DNA of 48,346 nucleotides, taken from Actinomadura harenae. Its GTDB lineage: Bacteria; Actinomycetota; Actinomycetes; Streptosporangiales; Streptosporangiaceae. The stretch is from NCBI RefSeq assembly GCF_003696215.1, contig NZ_RFFG01000062.1:1-48346 (forward strand), given 5' to 3'. Under the pieces are notes generated by a model that was not told the origin of the DNA, did no database searches, and saw only the letters and a program-made list of their open reading frames with translations. Position 1 is the stretch's first letter, and each line of letters begins with the position of its first letter. The position numbers were made by a program, and so were the translations under genes. Positions 24,501 to 34,271 of this stretch are shown one piece after another.

Positions 24501-25538
24501 GTGGACGTCTCAACGCTGCTGTCGCTGACCGACCGGGTGGACTCGCTGGCCGCCCCGTCCGGCATGCATCCGGGCGCGTGGCCGCTCGCCGGGCGGCTGG
24601 ACGGCTGGACCCGCGCGCGCGGCCTGGTGATCGGCGACCCGGACACCTCGCCGCTCGGCCGCGCCCGCTGCGACCGGCTCGCCGCGCGGCTGCTGCGGGC
24701 CGCGCCCCTCGACCGGGTCGAGCTGTTCGCGCACTGGCTGACCTGGACGTTCGCGCTCGACGACACGCTCGACCGGCGGCCGCTGTCGGCGAGCGCGACC
24801 GCCGTCTGCGACCTGTACGACGACCTGCTGCGCGCGCTGCGGCGCGGGTCCGCCCGGCCCGGCGCCCGCCCGCTGGAGAGCACGCTCGCGGAGCTGTGGC
24901 GCGCGACGTCGGCGGGCATGAGCGCGGGGTGGCGGCGCCGGTTCCTGGTGCACCTGGAGGAGCACCGGGCGTGCTGCGCCGAGGAGGCGGTGAACCGGCG
25001 CACCGGCGTGGTCCCGACGTTGCAGCGGTACGCGGCGCTGCGCCGCGGCGCCTGCGGCCCGCACCTGTTCGACCTGGTCGAGCCGGTGCTGGGCGTGGAG
25101 CTGCCGGGCCGGGTCCTGTCCTGCCCGCCGTGGACGGCGCTCACCGAGGCCACCGCCGACATGATCGCCTGGTGCAACGACCTGGCGTCCTTCCGGCGCG
25201 AGCGGGCGGACGGCGACGCGCACGACCTGGTCGCCGTGCTGGCCGCCGCGCACGGCTTCAGCGACGGGCAGGCCGTCCACTGGACGCTCGACCGGATCGT
25301 CCACCGCGCCGCCGACGTGGCCGCCGCCGCACGGGTCCTGCCGGACGCGCTCGACCGGCTCCTGCTGCCGGACGACGACCGGATCGCCGTCGCCCGCGTC
25401 GTGCCGGTGCTGCTGGACGCCCCGCGGGCGCACCTGGACTGGCTCGTCGAGTCGGGACGCTACGACCTCGCCCGTCCCGAGGAGGCCCGGCCGCCCCGCC
25501 GGCAGCTCGGCCTCCAGGACATCCTCGCGGCGCGCTGA
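24501..25538 (+). CDS. Class I terpene cyclase
   Basis: The 345-residue product has the two metal-binding motifs of bacterial class I terpene synthases: the aspartate-rich LDDTLDRR (Asp87, Asp88, Asp91) and the NSE triad NDLASFRRE (Asn226, Ser230, Glu234). The region about 45 residues before the NSE motif (RYAALRRGACGPHLFDLVE) fits the pyrophosphate-sensor helix. It would cyclise a linear prenyl diphosphate; product and chain length cannot be read. No prenyltransferase, P450 or methyltransferase is adjacent, so it is an orphan cyclase. GTG 24501 follows TAGCGT (24485-24490) by 10 nt; the upstream in-frame ATG at 24477 and GTG at 24489 are alternatives. Confidence 0.85.
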   Translation: MDVSTLLSLTDRVDSLAAPSGMHPGAWPLAGRLDGWTRARGLVIGDPDTSPLGRARCDRLAARLLRAAPLDRVELFAHWLTWTFALDDTLDRRPLSASATAVCDLYDDLLRALRRGSARPGARPLESTLAELWRATSAGMSAGWRRRFLVHLEEHRACCAEEAVNRRTGVVPTLQRYAALRRGACGPHLFDLVEPVLGVELPGRVLSCPPWTALTEATADMIAWCNDLASFRRERADGDAHDLVAVLAAAHGFSDGQAVHWTLDRIVHRAADVAAAARVLPDALDRLLLPDDDRIAVARVVPVLLDAPRAHLDWLVESGRYDLARPEEARPPRRQLGLQDILAAR

Positions 25539-25548
25539 CCCGCGAGGA
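25522..25548. terminator. Hairpin at the terpene cyclase stop codon
   Basis: A perfect 9-bp stem (TCCTCGCGG 25522-25530 with 25540-25548) has the cyclase TGA in its 9-nt loop. It lies between converging genes and could act in both directions; no T-tract follows. Confidence 0.5.
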
Positions 25549-25554
25549 CGCCGG

Positions 25555-26541
25555 TCAGACGATGCGGGCCAGGTCGTCGCCCGTCGGCGTCCGGACGTAG
25601 ACGACGCGGCGGCCCATGCGGTGCCCGGTGACCAGGTCGCAGGAGCGCAGGACGGCGAGGTGCTGGCTGACCGCGCCCGGGGTGACGCCGAGGCGGCGCG
25701 CCAGCTCGGTGGTGGAGGACGGCGCGTCCAGGAGGTGCAGGATCTCCGCGCGGGCGCGTCCGACCAGCGCCCCGAGCGCCCCCGCGCGCGGCCCCGGACG
25801 GCTCTCCCACACCGTCGCGACGCCGGACACCGGGTAGCTGAGCATCGCCTGGTAGGGCGGCGGGACGACCTGGACGCGCGGCCAGGTGAACACGCTCGGG
25901 ACGAGCAGCAGTCCCCGCCCGGCCAGGCCGCCGTGGTACGTCCATGGCCGGTTGATGCGCAGGGCGCCGTCGCCCCAGGTCACGGTCTCGTGCAGGTCCG
26001 CGAAGACGCCCGCCGCGCCGCGCTCGGTGAGGGCGCGGGTGCGGCGCAGGACGTCGCCCTCCAGCAGTTCGCGGATGCGGCCCCAGTACGGCCGGACGGC
26101 CACCCGCCAGAACACCTCGAGCTGCTCGGCGAGCGCGTCGAGGATGGCGTCGGGGTCGGCGTCGAGGCGCGCGAGGGGCGGGTGGTCCGAGCCGCACGGG
26201 TTCGGGGGCATGCCCTGGGATCCCGTCCACAGCAGTTCCTCGACGACGACGTTGCGCGGGGTGGCCCGGACGGTCTCCAGCTCGGCCGCGAAGTCCGGCA
26301 GCGGGGTGCTGGGCGGCGGGGTGAGGAAGTCGGGGACGTACCCGGTGGCGGGCACGAAGGCGCGCAGCAGGTCCAGGTCGAGGCCGTCGAGCCGGGGCCG
26401 GACGGCGCGCAGCCAGGGAAGGTGCAGCGCGCGCAGGGACGGCCCGGCGAGCACCCGCAGCGCGCCGACCGCCTCCCACACCGGCGAGAACACGAACCGG
26501 ACGCGGGCCGCGTCGTCCGGGGTGAACACGAACTCGATCAT
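25555..26541 (-). CDS. ArsR-type regulator with N-terminal DUF5937-like domain
   Basis: The 328-residue product is mostly an uncharacterised N-terminal domain (about 1-240: FVFSPVWEAVGALRVL, PWTYHGGLAGRGLLLVPSVFTWP). It ends in an ArsR-type winged helix (about 250-320: STTELARRLGVTPGAVSQHLAVLRSCDLVTGHRMGRRVVYVRTP). This architecture is common in actinobacteria next to MFS exporters. No metal-binding cysteine pair is seen in the helix, so it likely senses an organic ligand through the large domain. The ATG has GGGGGAG upstream. It is divergent from the MFS gene with an inverted repeat between them. Confidence 0.85.
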   Translation of the reverse strand: MIEFVFTPDDAARVRFVFSPVWEAVGALRVLAGPSLRALHLPWLRAVRPRLDGLDLDLLRAFVPATGYVPDFLTPPPSTPLPDFAAELETVRATPRNVVVEELLWTGSQGMPPNPCGSDHPPLARLDADPDAILDALAEQLEVFWRVAVRPYWGRIRELLEGDVLRRTRALTERGAAGVFADLHETVTWGDGALRINRPWTYHGGLAGRGLLLVPSVFTWPRVQVVPPPYQAMLSYPVSGVATVWESRPGPRAGALGALVGRARAEILHLLDAPSSTTELARRLGVTPGAVSQHLAVLRSCDLVTGHRMGRRVVYVRTPTGDDLARIV

Positions 26542-26555
26542 CGCTCCCCCGATCG

Positions 26556-26571
26556 TTTAGCTCAGACTAAA
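26556..26571. promoter_or_regulatory. Inverted repeat between arsR-like and MFS genes
   Basis: TTTAG (26556-26560) and CTAAA (26567-26571) form an inverted repeat with a 6-bp centre in the 70-bp divergent intergenic region. It is the only AT-rich stretch there and is a likely operator for the ArsR-type regulator. Confidence 0.5.
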
Positions 26572-26611
26572 TGAATGTCGGGACCGGTCCGGCGGCCCGA
26601 GCATCGTCTCC

Positions 26612-27922
<1,311 letters not shown>

Positions 27923-27936
27923 CCCCGGACGCCAAT

Positions 27937-27955
27937 TATCGTCATAGTGACGATA
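27937..27955. promoter_or_regulatory. Perfect palindrome upstream of nadE
   Basis: TATCGTCA-tag-TGACGATA is a perfect 8+3+8 inverted repeat in the 76-bp gap between the MFS gene and nadE, 31 bp before the -10 element of nadE. It has no T-tract, so an operator is more likely than a terminator. Its GTCA-n3-TGAC core is reminiscent of NrtR/NdnR-type NAD operators, which would suit the gene; this match is from memory. Confidence 0.6.
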
Positions 27956-27986
27956 CCCGGTCCGAGGCCGGGGAACGGCGACCTTC

Positions 27987-27992
27987 TAGGGT
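27987..27992 (+). promoter_or_regulatory. -10 element of nadE (leaderless)
   Basis: TAGGGT lies 6 nt before the nadE GTG, identical in sequence and spacing to the element before the epimerase gene at 2874. Confidence 0.45.
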
Positions 27993-27998
27993 GGAGAC

Positions 27999-29786
27999 GT
28001 GGCACAGCTCAGGATCGCGCTCGCACAGGTGAACCCGACCGTCGGCGACCTCGGCGGCAACGCCGGGCTGGTCGCCGCCTGGGCCCGCCGGGCCCGGGAC
28101 GCGGGCGCCCACCTGGTCGTCTTCCCGGAGATGGTCCTCACCGGCTACCCGGTCGAGGACCTCGCGCTCCGCTCGTCGTTCGTCGACGCGTCCCGCGACG
28201 CGCTCGAGCGGCTGGCCCGGCGGCTCGCGGACGAGGGCCTCGGCGACCTGCCCGTCGTCGTCGGCCACCTCGACCGCCGGACGGTCGCCCTCGTCCGGCC
28301 GGGGCAGCCCGCCGGGTCCCCGCTGGACGGCGCCGCCTGGCTGCACGGCGGCGAGGTGATCGTCCGCTCGGCCAAGCACCACCTGCCGAACTACGGCGTG
28401 TTCGACGAGTACCGCGTGTTCGTCCGCGGCGACACGCTGCCGGTCGTCCGGGTGCACGGCGTGGACGTCGCGACCGTCGTCTGCGAGGACCTCTGGCAGG
28501 ACGGCGGCCCGGTCGGCGTCACCGGAACGGCGGGCGCGGGCCTGCTACTGGCCCTCAACGCGTCCCCCTACGAGCGCGACAAGCAGGACACCCGGCTGGA
28601 GCTGTGCGCCCGCCGCGCCCGCGAGGCCGGCTGCGCGCTCGTCTACGTCAACATGGTCGGCGGCCAGGACGAACTGGTCTTCGACGGCGACTCGATCGTC
28701 GTCGGCGCGGACGGCGCGATGCTCGCCCGCGCCCCGCAGTTCACCGAGTACCTGCTGGTCTCCGACCTCACCCTGCCCGCCGCGGGCCCGGCGGCGCGGC
28801 CCGCGCGCGAGCCCGTCGCCGCCTCCGACGGCACGACCATCACGATCGAGCGGCATGTGCTGTCCGGCGACCCCGTCCCCGCCTACCCGGCCCGCCCGCA
28901 GCAGGTCGCCGAGCGGCTGGACGACCTCGGCGAGGTGTACGCGGCGCTGGTCACCGGCACCCGCGACTACGTCCGCAAGAACGGCTTCCGCTCGGTCCTG
29001 CTCGGGCTGTCCGGCGGCATCGACTCGGCGCTGGTCACGACCCTGGCGTCCGACGCCATCGGCCCGGAGAACGTCCACGTCGTGATGCTGCCGAGCCGCT
29101 ACTCGTCCGAGCACTCGGTCACCGACGCCGAGGAGCTGGTGAAGCGGCAGGGCGTGCACGCCCGGATCGTCCCGATCGGCGGCATGGTGGACGCGTTCGA
29201 GGCCGAGCTCGACCTGCACGGCCTGGCGTCGGAGAACCTCCAGGCACGGATCCGCGCCAACGTCTGGATGGGCCTGTCGAACGAGCACGGCCACCTGGTG
29301 CTGACCGGCGGCAACAAGAGCGAGCTCGCGACCGGCTACTCCACCCTCTACGGCGACTCGGCGGGCGGGTTCGGCCCCATCAAGGACCTGGTGAAGACCA
29401 TGGTCTGGGCGCTGGCCCGGTGGCGGAACGCGCAGGTCGGCTCCGACCTGCCGTTCCTCCACCCGTTCGAGGGGCCGCCGATCCCCGAGGCGATCATCGT
29501 CAAGGAGCCGTCCGCCGAGCTGCGCCCGGACCAGAAGGACTCCGACTCCCTGCCGCCCTACGACGTCCTCGACCCGCTCCTCGTCGACTACGTCGAGCAC
29601 GACATGGGACGCGACCGGCTGATCGCGGCCGGCCACGACCCGGACCTGGTCGACCGCGTCATCCGCCTCACCGACCTCGCCGAGTACAAGCGCCGCCAGT
29701 ACCCGCCGGGCCCCAAGGTCACCCCGAAGAACTTCGGCCGCGACCGCCGCCTGCCCATCACCGACCGCTGGCGCGAGAACCCCTGA
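27999..29786 (+). CDS. nadE: Glutamine-dependent NAD+ synthetase
   Basis: The 595-residue product makes NAD+ from deamido-NAD using glutamine nitrogen. The N-terminal nitrilase-type glutaminase has the triad Glu44 (FPEMVLTG), Lys126 (SAKHHLPNYGVFDE) and Cys162 (VVCEDLWQDGG). The C-terminal synthetase has the PP-loop LSGGIDSALV starting at Ser338. Length and two-domain order are standard for the actinobacterial form. It consumes glutamine and so is tied to the glutamine synthetases in this window. The GTG start is supported by TAGGGT 6 nt upstream. A palindrome that may be an operator precedes it. Confidence 0.96.
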   Translation: MAQLRIALAQVNPTVGDLGGNAGLVAAWARRARDAGAHLVVFPEMVLTGYPVEDLALRSSFVDASRDALERLARRLADEGLGDLPVVVGHLDRRTVALVRPGQPAGSPLDGAAWLHGGEVIVRSAKHHLPNYGVFDEYRVFVRGDTLPVVRVHGVDVATVVCEDLWQDGGPVGVTGTAGAGLLLALNASPYERDKQDTRLELCARRAREAGCALVYVNMVGGQDELVFDGDSIVVGADGAMLARAPQFTEYLLVSDLTLPAAGPAARPAREPVAASDGTTITIERHVLSGDPVPAYPARPQQVAERLDDLGEVYAALVTGTRDYVRKNGFRSVLLGLSGGIDSALVTTLASDAIGPENVHVVMLPSRYSSEHSVTDAEELVKRQGVHARIVPIGGMVDAFEAELDLHGLASENLQARIRANVWMGLSNEHGHLVLTGGNKSELATGYSTLYGDSAGGFGPIKDLVKTMVWALARWRNAQVGSDLPFLHPFEGPPIPEAIIVKEPSAELRPDQKDSDSLPPYDVLDPLLVDYVEHDMGRDRLIAAGHDPDLVDRVIRLTDLAEYKRRQYPPGPKVTPKNFGRDRRLPITDRWRENP

Positions 29787-29804
29787 CCCGCCGGGGCGCC
29801 GGCG

Positions 29805-31892
29805 CTACCGGTGGTGGTTCTCGCCGGGCCAGTTGGGGATGGGCTCCTCCGGCTCGGGCGGGACGCCGGGGACGACCTGCTCGCACCAGACGACCTTGCC
29901 GGCCGTGGTGCGGCGGGTGCCCCAGCGGTGCGCGAGCTGGCTGACGACCAGCAGGCCGCGCCCGTTCTCGTCGTCGTCGAGGGCGTGCCGCAGGCGCGGC
30001 AGGGCGGCCGAGCGGTCCAGCACCTCCAGCGTGAGGGTGCGCTCGAACAGCAGCCGCAGCTCGATGCCGCCCGGCGCGTACCGCAGGGCGTTGGTGACCA
30101 GCTCGGACGCCAGGAGCTCGGTGGTGTAGACGAGGTCGCCCAGGCCCCACTCGGTGAGCTTGCTGCACACCAGGCCGCGGGCCCGCCGGACGGACGCCGG
30201 GTCGGTCGGCAGCGGCCAGGACGCCATCCGGTCGGCGGGCATCCGGTGCAGCCGCGCCAGCAGGACGGCGATGTCGTCGCGGTGCTGGTCGGCGTACACG
30301 CCGGCGAGGGTGGCCTTGGCCAGGTCCTCCATCGGGCGGCCGACGGTCTCGGCGGTGAACAGCGAGCGCAGCCGGGCCAGGCCGTCGTCGATGTCGCGGC
30401 CCCGGTTCTCCACCAGGCCGTCGGTGTAGATGACGAAGACCGAGCCGTCCTCGACGGTGAACTCGCGGCTCTCGATGGCCGCGCCGCCGGTCACGCCGAG
30501 CGGCGGCGCGGGCGGCACCTCCAGGTAGGCGTTCGCGCCGTCCGGGGCGGCGAGCAGCGGCGGCAGGTGCCCGGCGGACGCGACCTCCAGCGTGCCGGTG
30601 GTCGCGTCGTACACGGCGTACACGCAGGTGGCGAAGTGCGGCTCCTGCTCGCCGAGCTCGATCATCAGCTCGTGCATGACGTGCAGCGCGTCGGCGGGCG
30701 GGAGCTCCAGGTTCGCGAGGGTGTGGAGCGCGGTGCGCAGCCGTCCCATGGTGACCGCGGCGCGGACGCCGTGCCCGGCGACGTCCCCGACGATGAGGGC
30801 GACGCGGGCGCCGGGCAGCGCGATCGACTCGTACCAGTCGCCGCCGACCTCGACGAGCTTGCTGCCGGGCAGGTAGCGGTGCCGGACCTCGACGGTCGCG
30901 GGCGCCGACAGCCGGTTCGGCAGCAGGCTGCGCTGGAGCGCGAGAGCGGTGGCGCGCTCGCGGCTGAACAGCCGGGCGTTGTCGATGACGATCGCGGCGC
31001 GGGCGGCGAACTCCATGCCGATCTCGACGTCGTAGGGGTCGAAGCGGCGGTGCCCCTGGACGCGGGTGCAGGCGATGAAGCCGAGCAGCGTGTCGCGGGC
31101 GATCATCGGCAGCAGCACCATCGAGACGTCCGACAGCAGGTGGCCGACCGGGTTGCGCCGCCACTTCTCGGCGATGTCGCCGGCGTCGCCGCGCTCGACG
31201 TGCGCCAGGTGGACGGGCCGCGCGGTGGCGAGGACCTCGCGGTAGGGCGTGCCCTCGGGGAACACCAGCACCTCGCCGACCGGGAACGTCGCGGTCCAGG
31301 CGGGGTCCTCGTCCTCGGAGGTGACCGCGATCCGGCGCATGACCGCCGAGCCGGTCTCCTCGTGCACCTCGTCCGCCGCGATCAGGCTCTCCAGGATCAG
31401 CACGGACGACACGTTGCAGTAGTGCGGGACGACGACGTCGACGATGCCCTTCGCGGTCTGGTCCAGGTCGAGGGACTGGCCGAACCGGGTGAGCGCGTCG
31501 TCCATCAGCGCGCGGCGCATGAGGGACGGGTCCTGGAAGCGCTCGCTCGGCGGCAGCGCGACCCGGACGTACAGCAGCCCCACGGTGCCGTCGCCGACCA
31601 TGGGCTGCGCCGTGACGACCGCGTCGACGCCGCGGCCGTCGGCGTGCCGCGCGGAGAGCACGGCCGTGCGCTCCTGCCCGGCGGCTGCCGCCTCGAGCAG
31701 CGCCTCGAGCTCGGCCTTGGCGTCGTCGGCGACCAGATCGGCCGCGGGGCGCCCGATCAGGCCGGCCGGATCATGGCCGAGGACGGCGAGGCAGTTGGGC
31801 CCGCACTGGACGATCGCGCGATCGGCGTCGAAGCCGAGCACGAGTGTGCGGGACGGGGAATCGCCGACGGGCCCATCGCCCCGTGGCGCCAT
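29805..31892 (-). CDS. SpoIIE-type PP2C phosphatase with PAS, GAF and HATPase domains
   Basis: The 695-residue product combines an N-terminal PAS-like domain (about 10-120), a GAF domain (about 145-310), a SpoIIE/RsbU PP2C phosphatase (about 325-540; VGGDWYES, VGDVAGHGVRAAV, YTDGLVE, HRDDIAVLLAR) and a C-terminal anti-sigma-type HATPase (about 560-680; ELVTNALRYAP, GRGLLVVSQLAHRWG). Such proteins control partner-switching of sigma factors by dephosphorylating and phosphorylating anti-anti-sigma proteins. No sigma or antagonist gene is nearby, so the partner is encoded elsewhere. ATG 31892 has AGGTGA 8 nt upstream; GTG 31904 is an alternative. Convergent with nadE, 18 nt apart. Confidence 0.88.
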   Translation of the reverse strand: MAPRGDGPVGDSPSRTLVLGFDADRAIVQCGPNCLAVLGHDPAGLIGRPAADLVADDAKAELEALLEAAAAGQERTAVLSARHADGRGVDAVVTAQPMVGDGTVGLLYVRVALPPSERFQDPSLMRRALMDDALTRFGQSLDLDQTAKGIVDVVVPHYCNVSSVLILESLIAADEVHEETGSAVMRRIAVTSEDEDPAWTATFPVGEVLVFPEGTPYREVLATARPVHLAHVERGDAGDIAEKWRRNPVGHLLSDVSMVLLPMIARDTLLGFIACTRVQGHRRFDPYDVEIGMEFAARAAIVIDNARLFSRERATALALQRSLLPNRLSAPATVEVRHRYLPGSKLVEVGGDWYESIALPGARVALIVGDVAGHGVRAAVTMGRLRTALHTLANLELPPADALHVMHELMIELGEQEPHFATCVYAVYDATTGTLEVASAGHLPPLLAAPDGANAYLEVPPAPPLGVTGGAAIESREFTVEDGSVFVIYTDGLVENRGRDIDDGLARLRSLFTAETVGRPMEDLAKATLAGVYADQHRDDIAVLLARLHRMPADRMASWPLPTDPASVRRARGLVCSKLTEWGLGDLVYTTELLASELVTNALRYAPGGIELRLLFERTLTLEVLDRSAALPRLRHALDDDENGRGLLVVSQLAHRWGTRRTTAGKVVWCEQVVPGVPPEPEEPIPNWPGENHHR

Positions 31893-32028
31893 GACGGATC
31901 TCACCTGACGCTCCAGTCAGCCGGTCCTGCATCCACTCCCCCAGCCCAGTATGGAGCATGCCCGGCGGGCTGGGGGAGAAGATCACGGCCGACGAGGCGA
32001 AAACGGCATGGAAAAACAGACGTCACGG

Positions 32029-32658
32029 TCAATCCGTCGAAATACCCCGGAGGATCGTGTCCACGAGCTGCTCGCCGAAGCCGTCCGGCAAGGGGTCCGG
32101 AGGCTTGTGGTAGGCGAACGCGCCGACCAGCATCGCCACCGCCACGTTCACGTCGACGTCGCGCCGCACCTCGCCGCGCTCGACGCCGCGGCGCAGCACG
32201 TCCAGGTACACCTCGCGGCGCGGGAGCATGACGTCCTGCCGGTAGCGCTCGTACAGCTCGGGGTACTTCTCCGCGCCGCCGACCACGTTCCAGAAGCAGC
32301 GGGACGCCTTGAGCCCCCGCTCGACCGACATGTACCGGGCGAGGGTGAGCAGGTCGTCCCGGACGCCGGTGCCGGGCAGCTCGGGCAGCGGCCCCTTGAG
32401 CGCGCCCAGCGCGTCGACGATCAGCGCCTCCTTGTTGGGCCAGCGCCGGTAGATGGTCGTCTTGGCGACGCCCGCGCGGGCGGCCACGGCCTCCATCGAC
32501 ACCCCGTCGACGCCGGACTCCTCGGCCAGCAGGTCGACGGTGGCGTCCAGGATCGCCTTCTCGGCGCGCTCGCTGCGGGGCCGCCCCGGGCGCGCGGCGC
32601 CCGGGCGGCTCTCGTCGGTCTCCGCCGTCCGCCGCGCGGTCGGCTTACTCTCGGTCAT
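32029..32658 (-). CDS. TetR-family regulator of the adjacent exporter
   Basis: The 209-residue product has a charged N-terminus and then the TetR helix-turn-helix (about 30-75: ILDATVDLLAEESGVDGVSMEAVAARAGVAKTTIYRRWPNKEAL). The C-terminal ligand domain resembles TetR_C_11-type proteins (RYMSVERGLKASRCFW, ERYRQDVMLPRREVYLDVLRRGVERGEV). It lies 14 nt downstream of the DHA2 exporter gene on the same strand, so the two are cotranscribed and the regulator likely represses their common promoter near 34.4 kb. Confidence 0.9.
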   Translation of the reverse strand: MTESKPTARRTAETDESRPGAARPGRPRSERAEKAILDATVDLLAEESGVDGVSMEAVAARAGVAKTTIYRRWPNKEALIVDALGALKGPLPELPGTGVRDDLLTLARYMSVERGLKASRCFWNVVGGAEKYPELYERYRQDVMLPRREVYLDVLRRGVERGEVRRDVDVNVAVAMLVGAFAYHKPPDPLPDGFGEQLVDTILRGISTD

Positions 32659-32672
32659 CGCGGTTCACATTC

Positions 32673-34271
32673 TCACACGGTCGCCGTCTCCTGGCTCCCC
32701 TGCGCCGGTTCGGCCTCCCCGTCCCCGGACGCGGCGGGCGAACCGGCGGCGGGTTCGTCCTCGACGGCGGAGCGGCCCGGCATCCAGCGTAGGACCACCA
32801 GCGCGCTGAACAGCGCGATCAGGGCCGCGGCGCCCGCCGCGACGTGCACCGCGTGGACGAACGCCTCGTCCGCGGGGGCGATCAGGGCCCTCGCCTCCGA
32901 GGACACCGCGCCCGCCTGGTGCGCGCCCGCGATCGACTGGCCGACCACGTCACGCGCGGCCGCGGGCAGCCCGGCGAGCTTCTCGCGCAGGTCCGAGCGG
33001 TAGATCGAGGAGATCACCGAGCCGAGGACGGCCACGCCCAGCGCGACCGCGACCTGGCGGGCGGTGTTGTTGAGCGCGGAGCCCGCGCCCGCCTTCTCGC
33101 GCGGCAGGGCCGACATGACGGCCTCGGTCGCGGGCGGCATGACGTTCGCCATGCCCGCGCCCTGCACGAAGAAGATCACGCCGAGCACCCACAGCGGGGT
33201 GTGGACGTCCAGGAACTGGTAGCCGACCAGGGCGCCGGTCACCGCGAGGAGGCCGACGGTGCAGACCGCCTTGGCGCCGAACCGGCGCACCATGGACGCG
33301 CTGCGCGGCGAGAACACCAGCTGAGCGACCGCGAACGGCATGACCATCGCGCCCGACTGGAGCGGGCTCAGGCCGCGCACGGACTGCATGTAGAAGTTGG
33401 AGAAGAAGAACACGCCGCCCGCGGCGAAGAAGCACAGCGCGATCGCGGCGACGGACGCCGACAGGCGCGGGTCGCGGAACAGCCGGACGTCGAACGCCGG
33501 GTGCTCGGTGCGGGCCTCGTGCCAGACGAACGCGGCCAGCACCAGCGCGCCGAGGCCGATCGGCACCAGCACGTCCACCGCGCCCCAGGCGCCCTTGTCG
33601 CCGCCGCGGATGATGCCGTAGGACACCGCGACCAGGCCGATGATCGACAGCAGGACGCCGACCGGGTCGAGGCCGCCGCGCTCGGGGTTGCGGGACTCGG
33701 GGACCAGGAACACGATCGCCGCGGCGCCCGCGATGATGACGGGGACGTTGATCAGGAAGACCGAGCCCCACCAGAAGTGGGCCAGCAGCAGGCCGCCGGT
33801 GATCGGGCCGATCGCGACGCCGAGGCCGACCGCGCCCGCCCACAGGGCGATGGCGCGCGGCCGCTCCTTCGGCTCGAACACGTTGGTGATGATGGACAGC
33901 GTCTGCGGCATGACCGCCGCGCCGCCGAGGCCCATCAGCGCGCGGGCCCAGATCAGCTGGGCCGGCGACTGCGCGTAGGCCGAGGCGAGCGAGGCGATCG
34001 CGAAGATCACCATGCCGCCGAGCAGCACCCGCTTGCGGCCGAGCCGGTCGCCGAGCACCCCGAAGGTGAACAGCAGTCCGGCGAACACCAGCGTGTAGGA
34101 GTTGATCGACCACTCGAGCTGGCTCTGCGTCGCGCCGAGCCCCTCGTGCGGGTCGGCGATGGTCTTCAGGGCGACGTTGAGGATGGTGTTGTCCAGGACC
34201 ACGACGAGCAGGCTGACCGTCAGCACGCCGAGGACGTACCAGCGTCGCCGCTGGATGGTCTGGGGATCCAC
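32673..34271 (-). CDS. DHA2-family MFS drug exporter (EmrB/QacA type)
   Basis: The 532-residue product has fourteen predicted membrane helices. DHA2 signatures include VVVLDNTILNVALKTI in helix 1, FGVLGDRLGRKRVLL after helix 2, and the motif C region MGLGGAAVMPQTLSII. It exports hydrophobic toxins or drugs with proton exchange; substrate unknown. GTG 34271 is chosen because AAGGAG lies 6 nt upstream; an in-frame ATG at 34364 would add 31 Arg/Pro-rich residues without a ribosome-binding site. The C-terminal tail is acidic and Ala/Ser-rich. It is the first gene of the exporter-TetR operon. Confidence 0.9.
   Translation of the reverse strand: MDPQTIQRRRWYVLGVLTVSLLVVVLDNTILNVALKTIADPHEGLGATQSQLEWSINSYTLVFAGLLFTFGVLGDRLGRKRVLLGGMVIFAIASLASAYAQSPAQLIWARALMGLGGAAVMPQTLSIITNVFEPKERPRAIALWAGAVGLGVAIGPITGGLLLAHFWWGSVFLINVPVIIAGAAAIVFLVPESRNPERGGLDPVGVLLSIIGLVAVSYGIIRGGDKGAWGAVDVLVPIGLGALVLAAFVWHEARTEHPAFDVRLFRDPRLSASVAAIALCFFAAGGVFFFSNFYMQSVRGLSPLQSGAMVMPFAVAQLVFSPRSASMVRRFGAKAVCTVGLLAVTGALVGYQFLDVHTPLWVLGVIFFVQGAGMANVMPPATEAVMSALPREKAGAGSALNNTARQVAVALGVAVLGSVISSIYRSDLREKLAGLPAAARDVVGQSIAGAHQAGAVSSEARALIAPADEAFVHAVHVAAGAAALIALFSALVVLRWMPGRSAVEDEPAAGSPAASGDGEAEPAQGSQETATV

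Noticed and set aside
24501..25538. Geosmin or 2-methylisoborneol synthase
   Set aside because: It is a single-domain 345-residue protein with DDTLD; geosmin synthase has two domains, and no methyltransferase partner of the MIB system is present.
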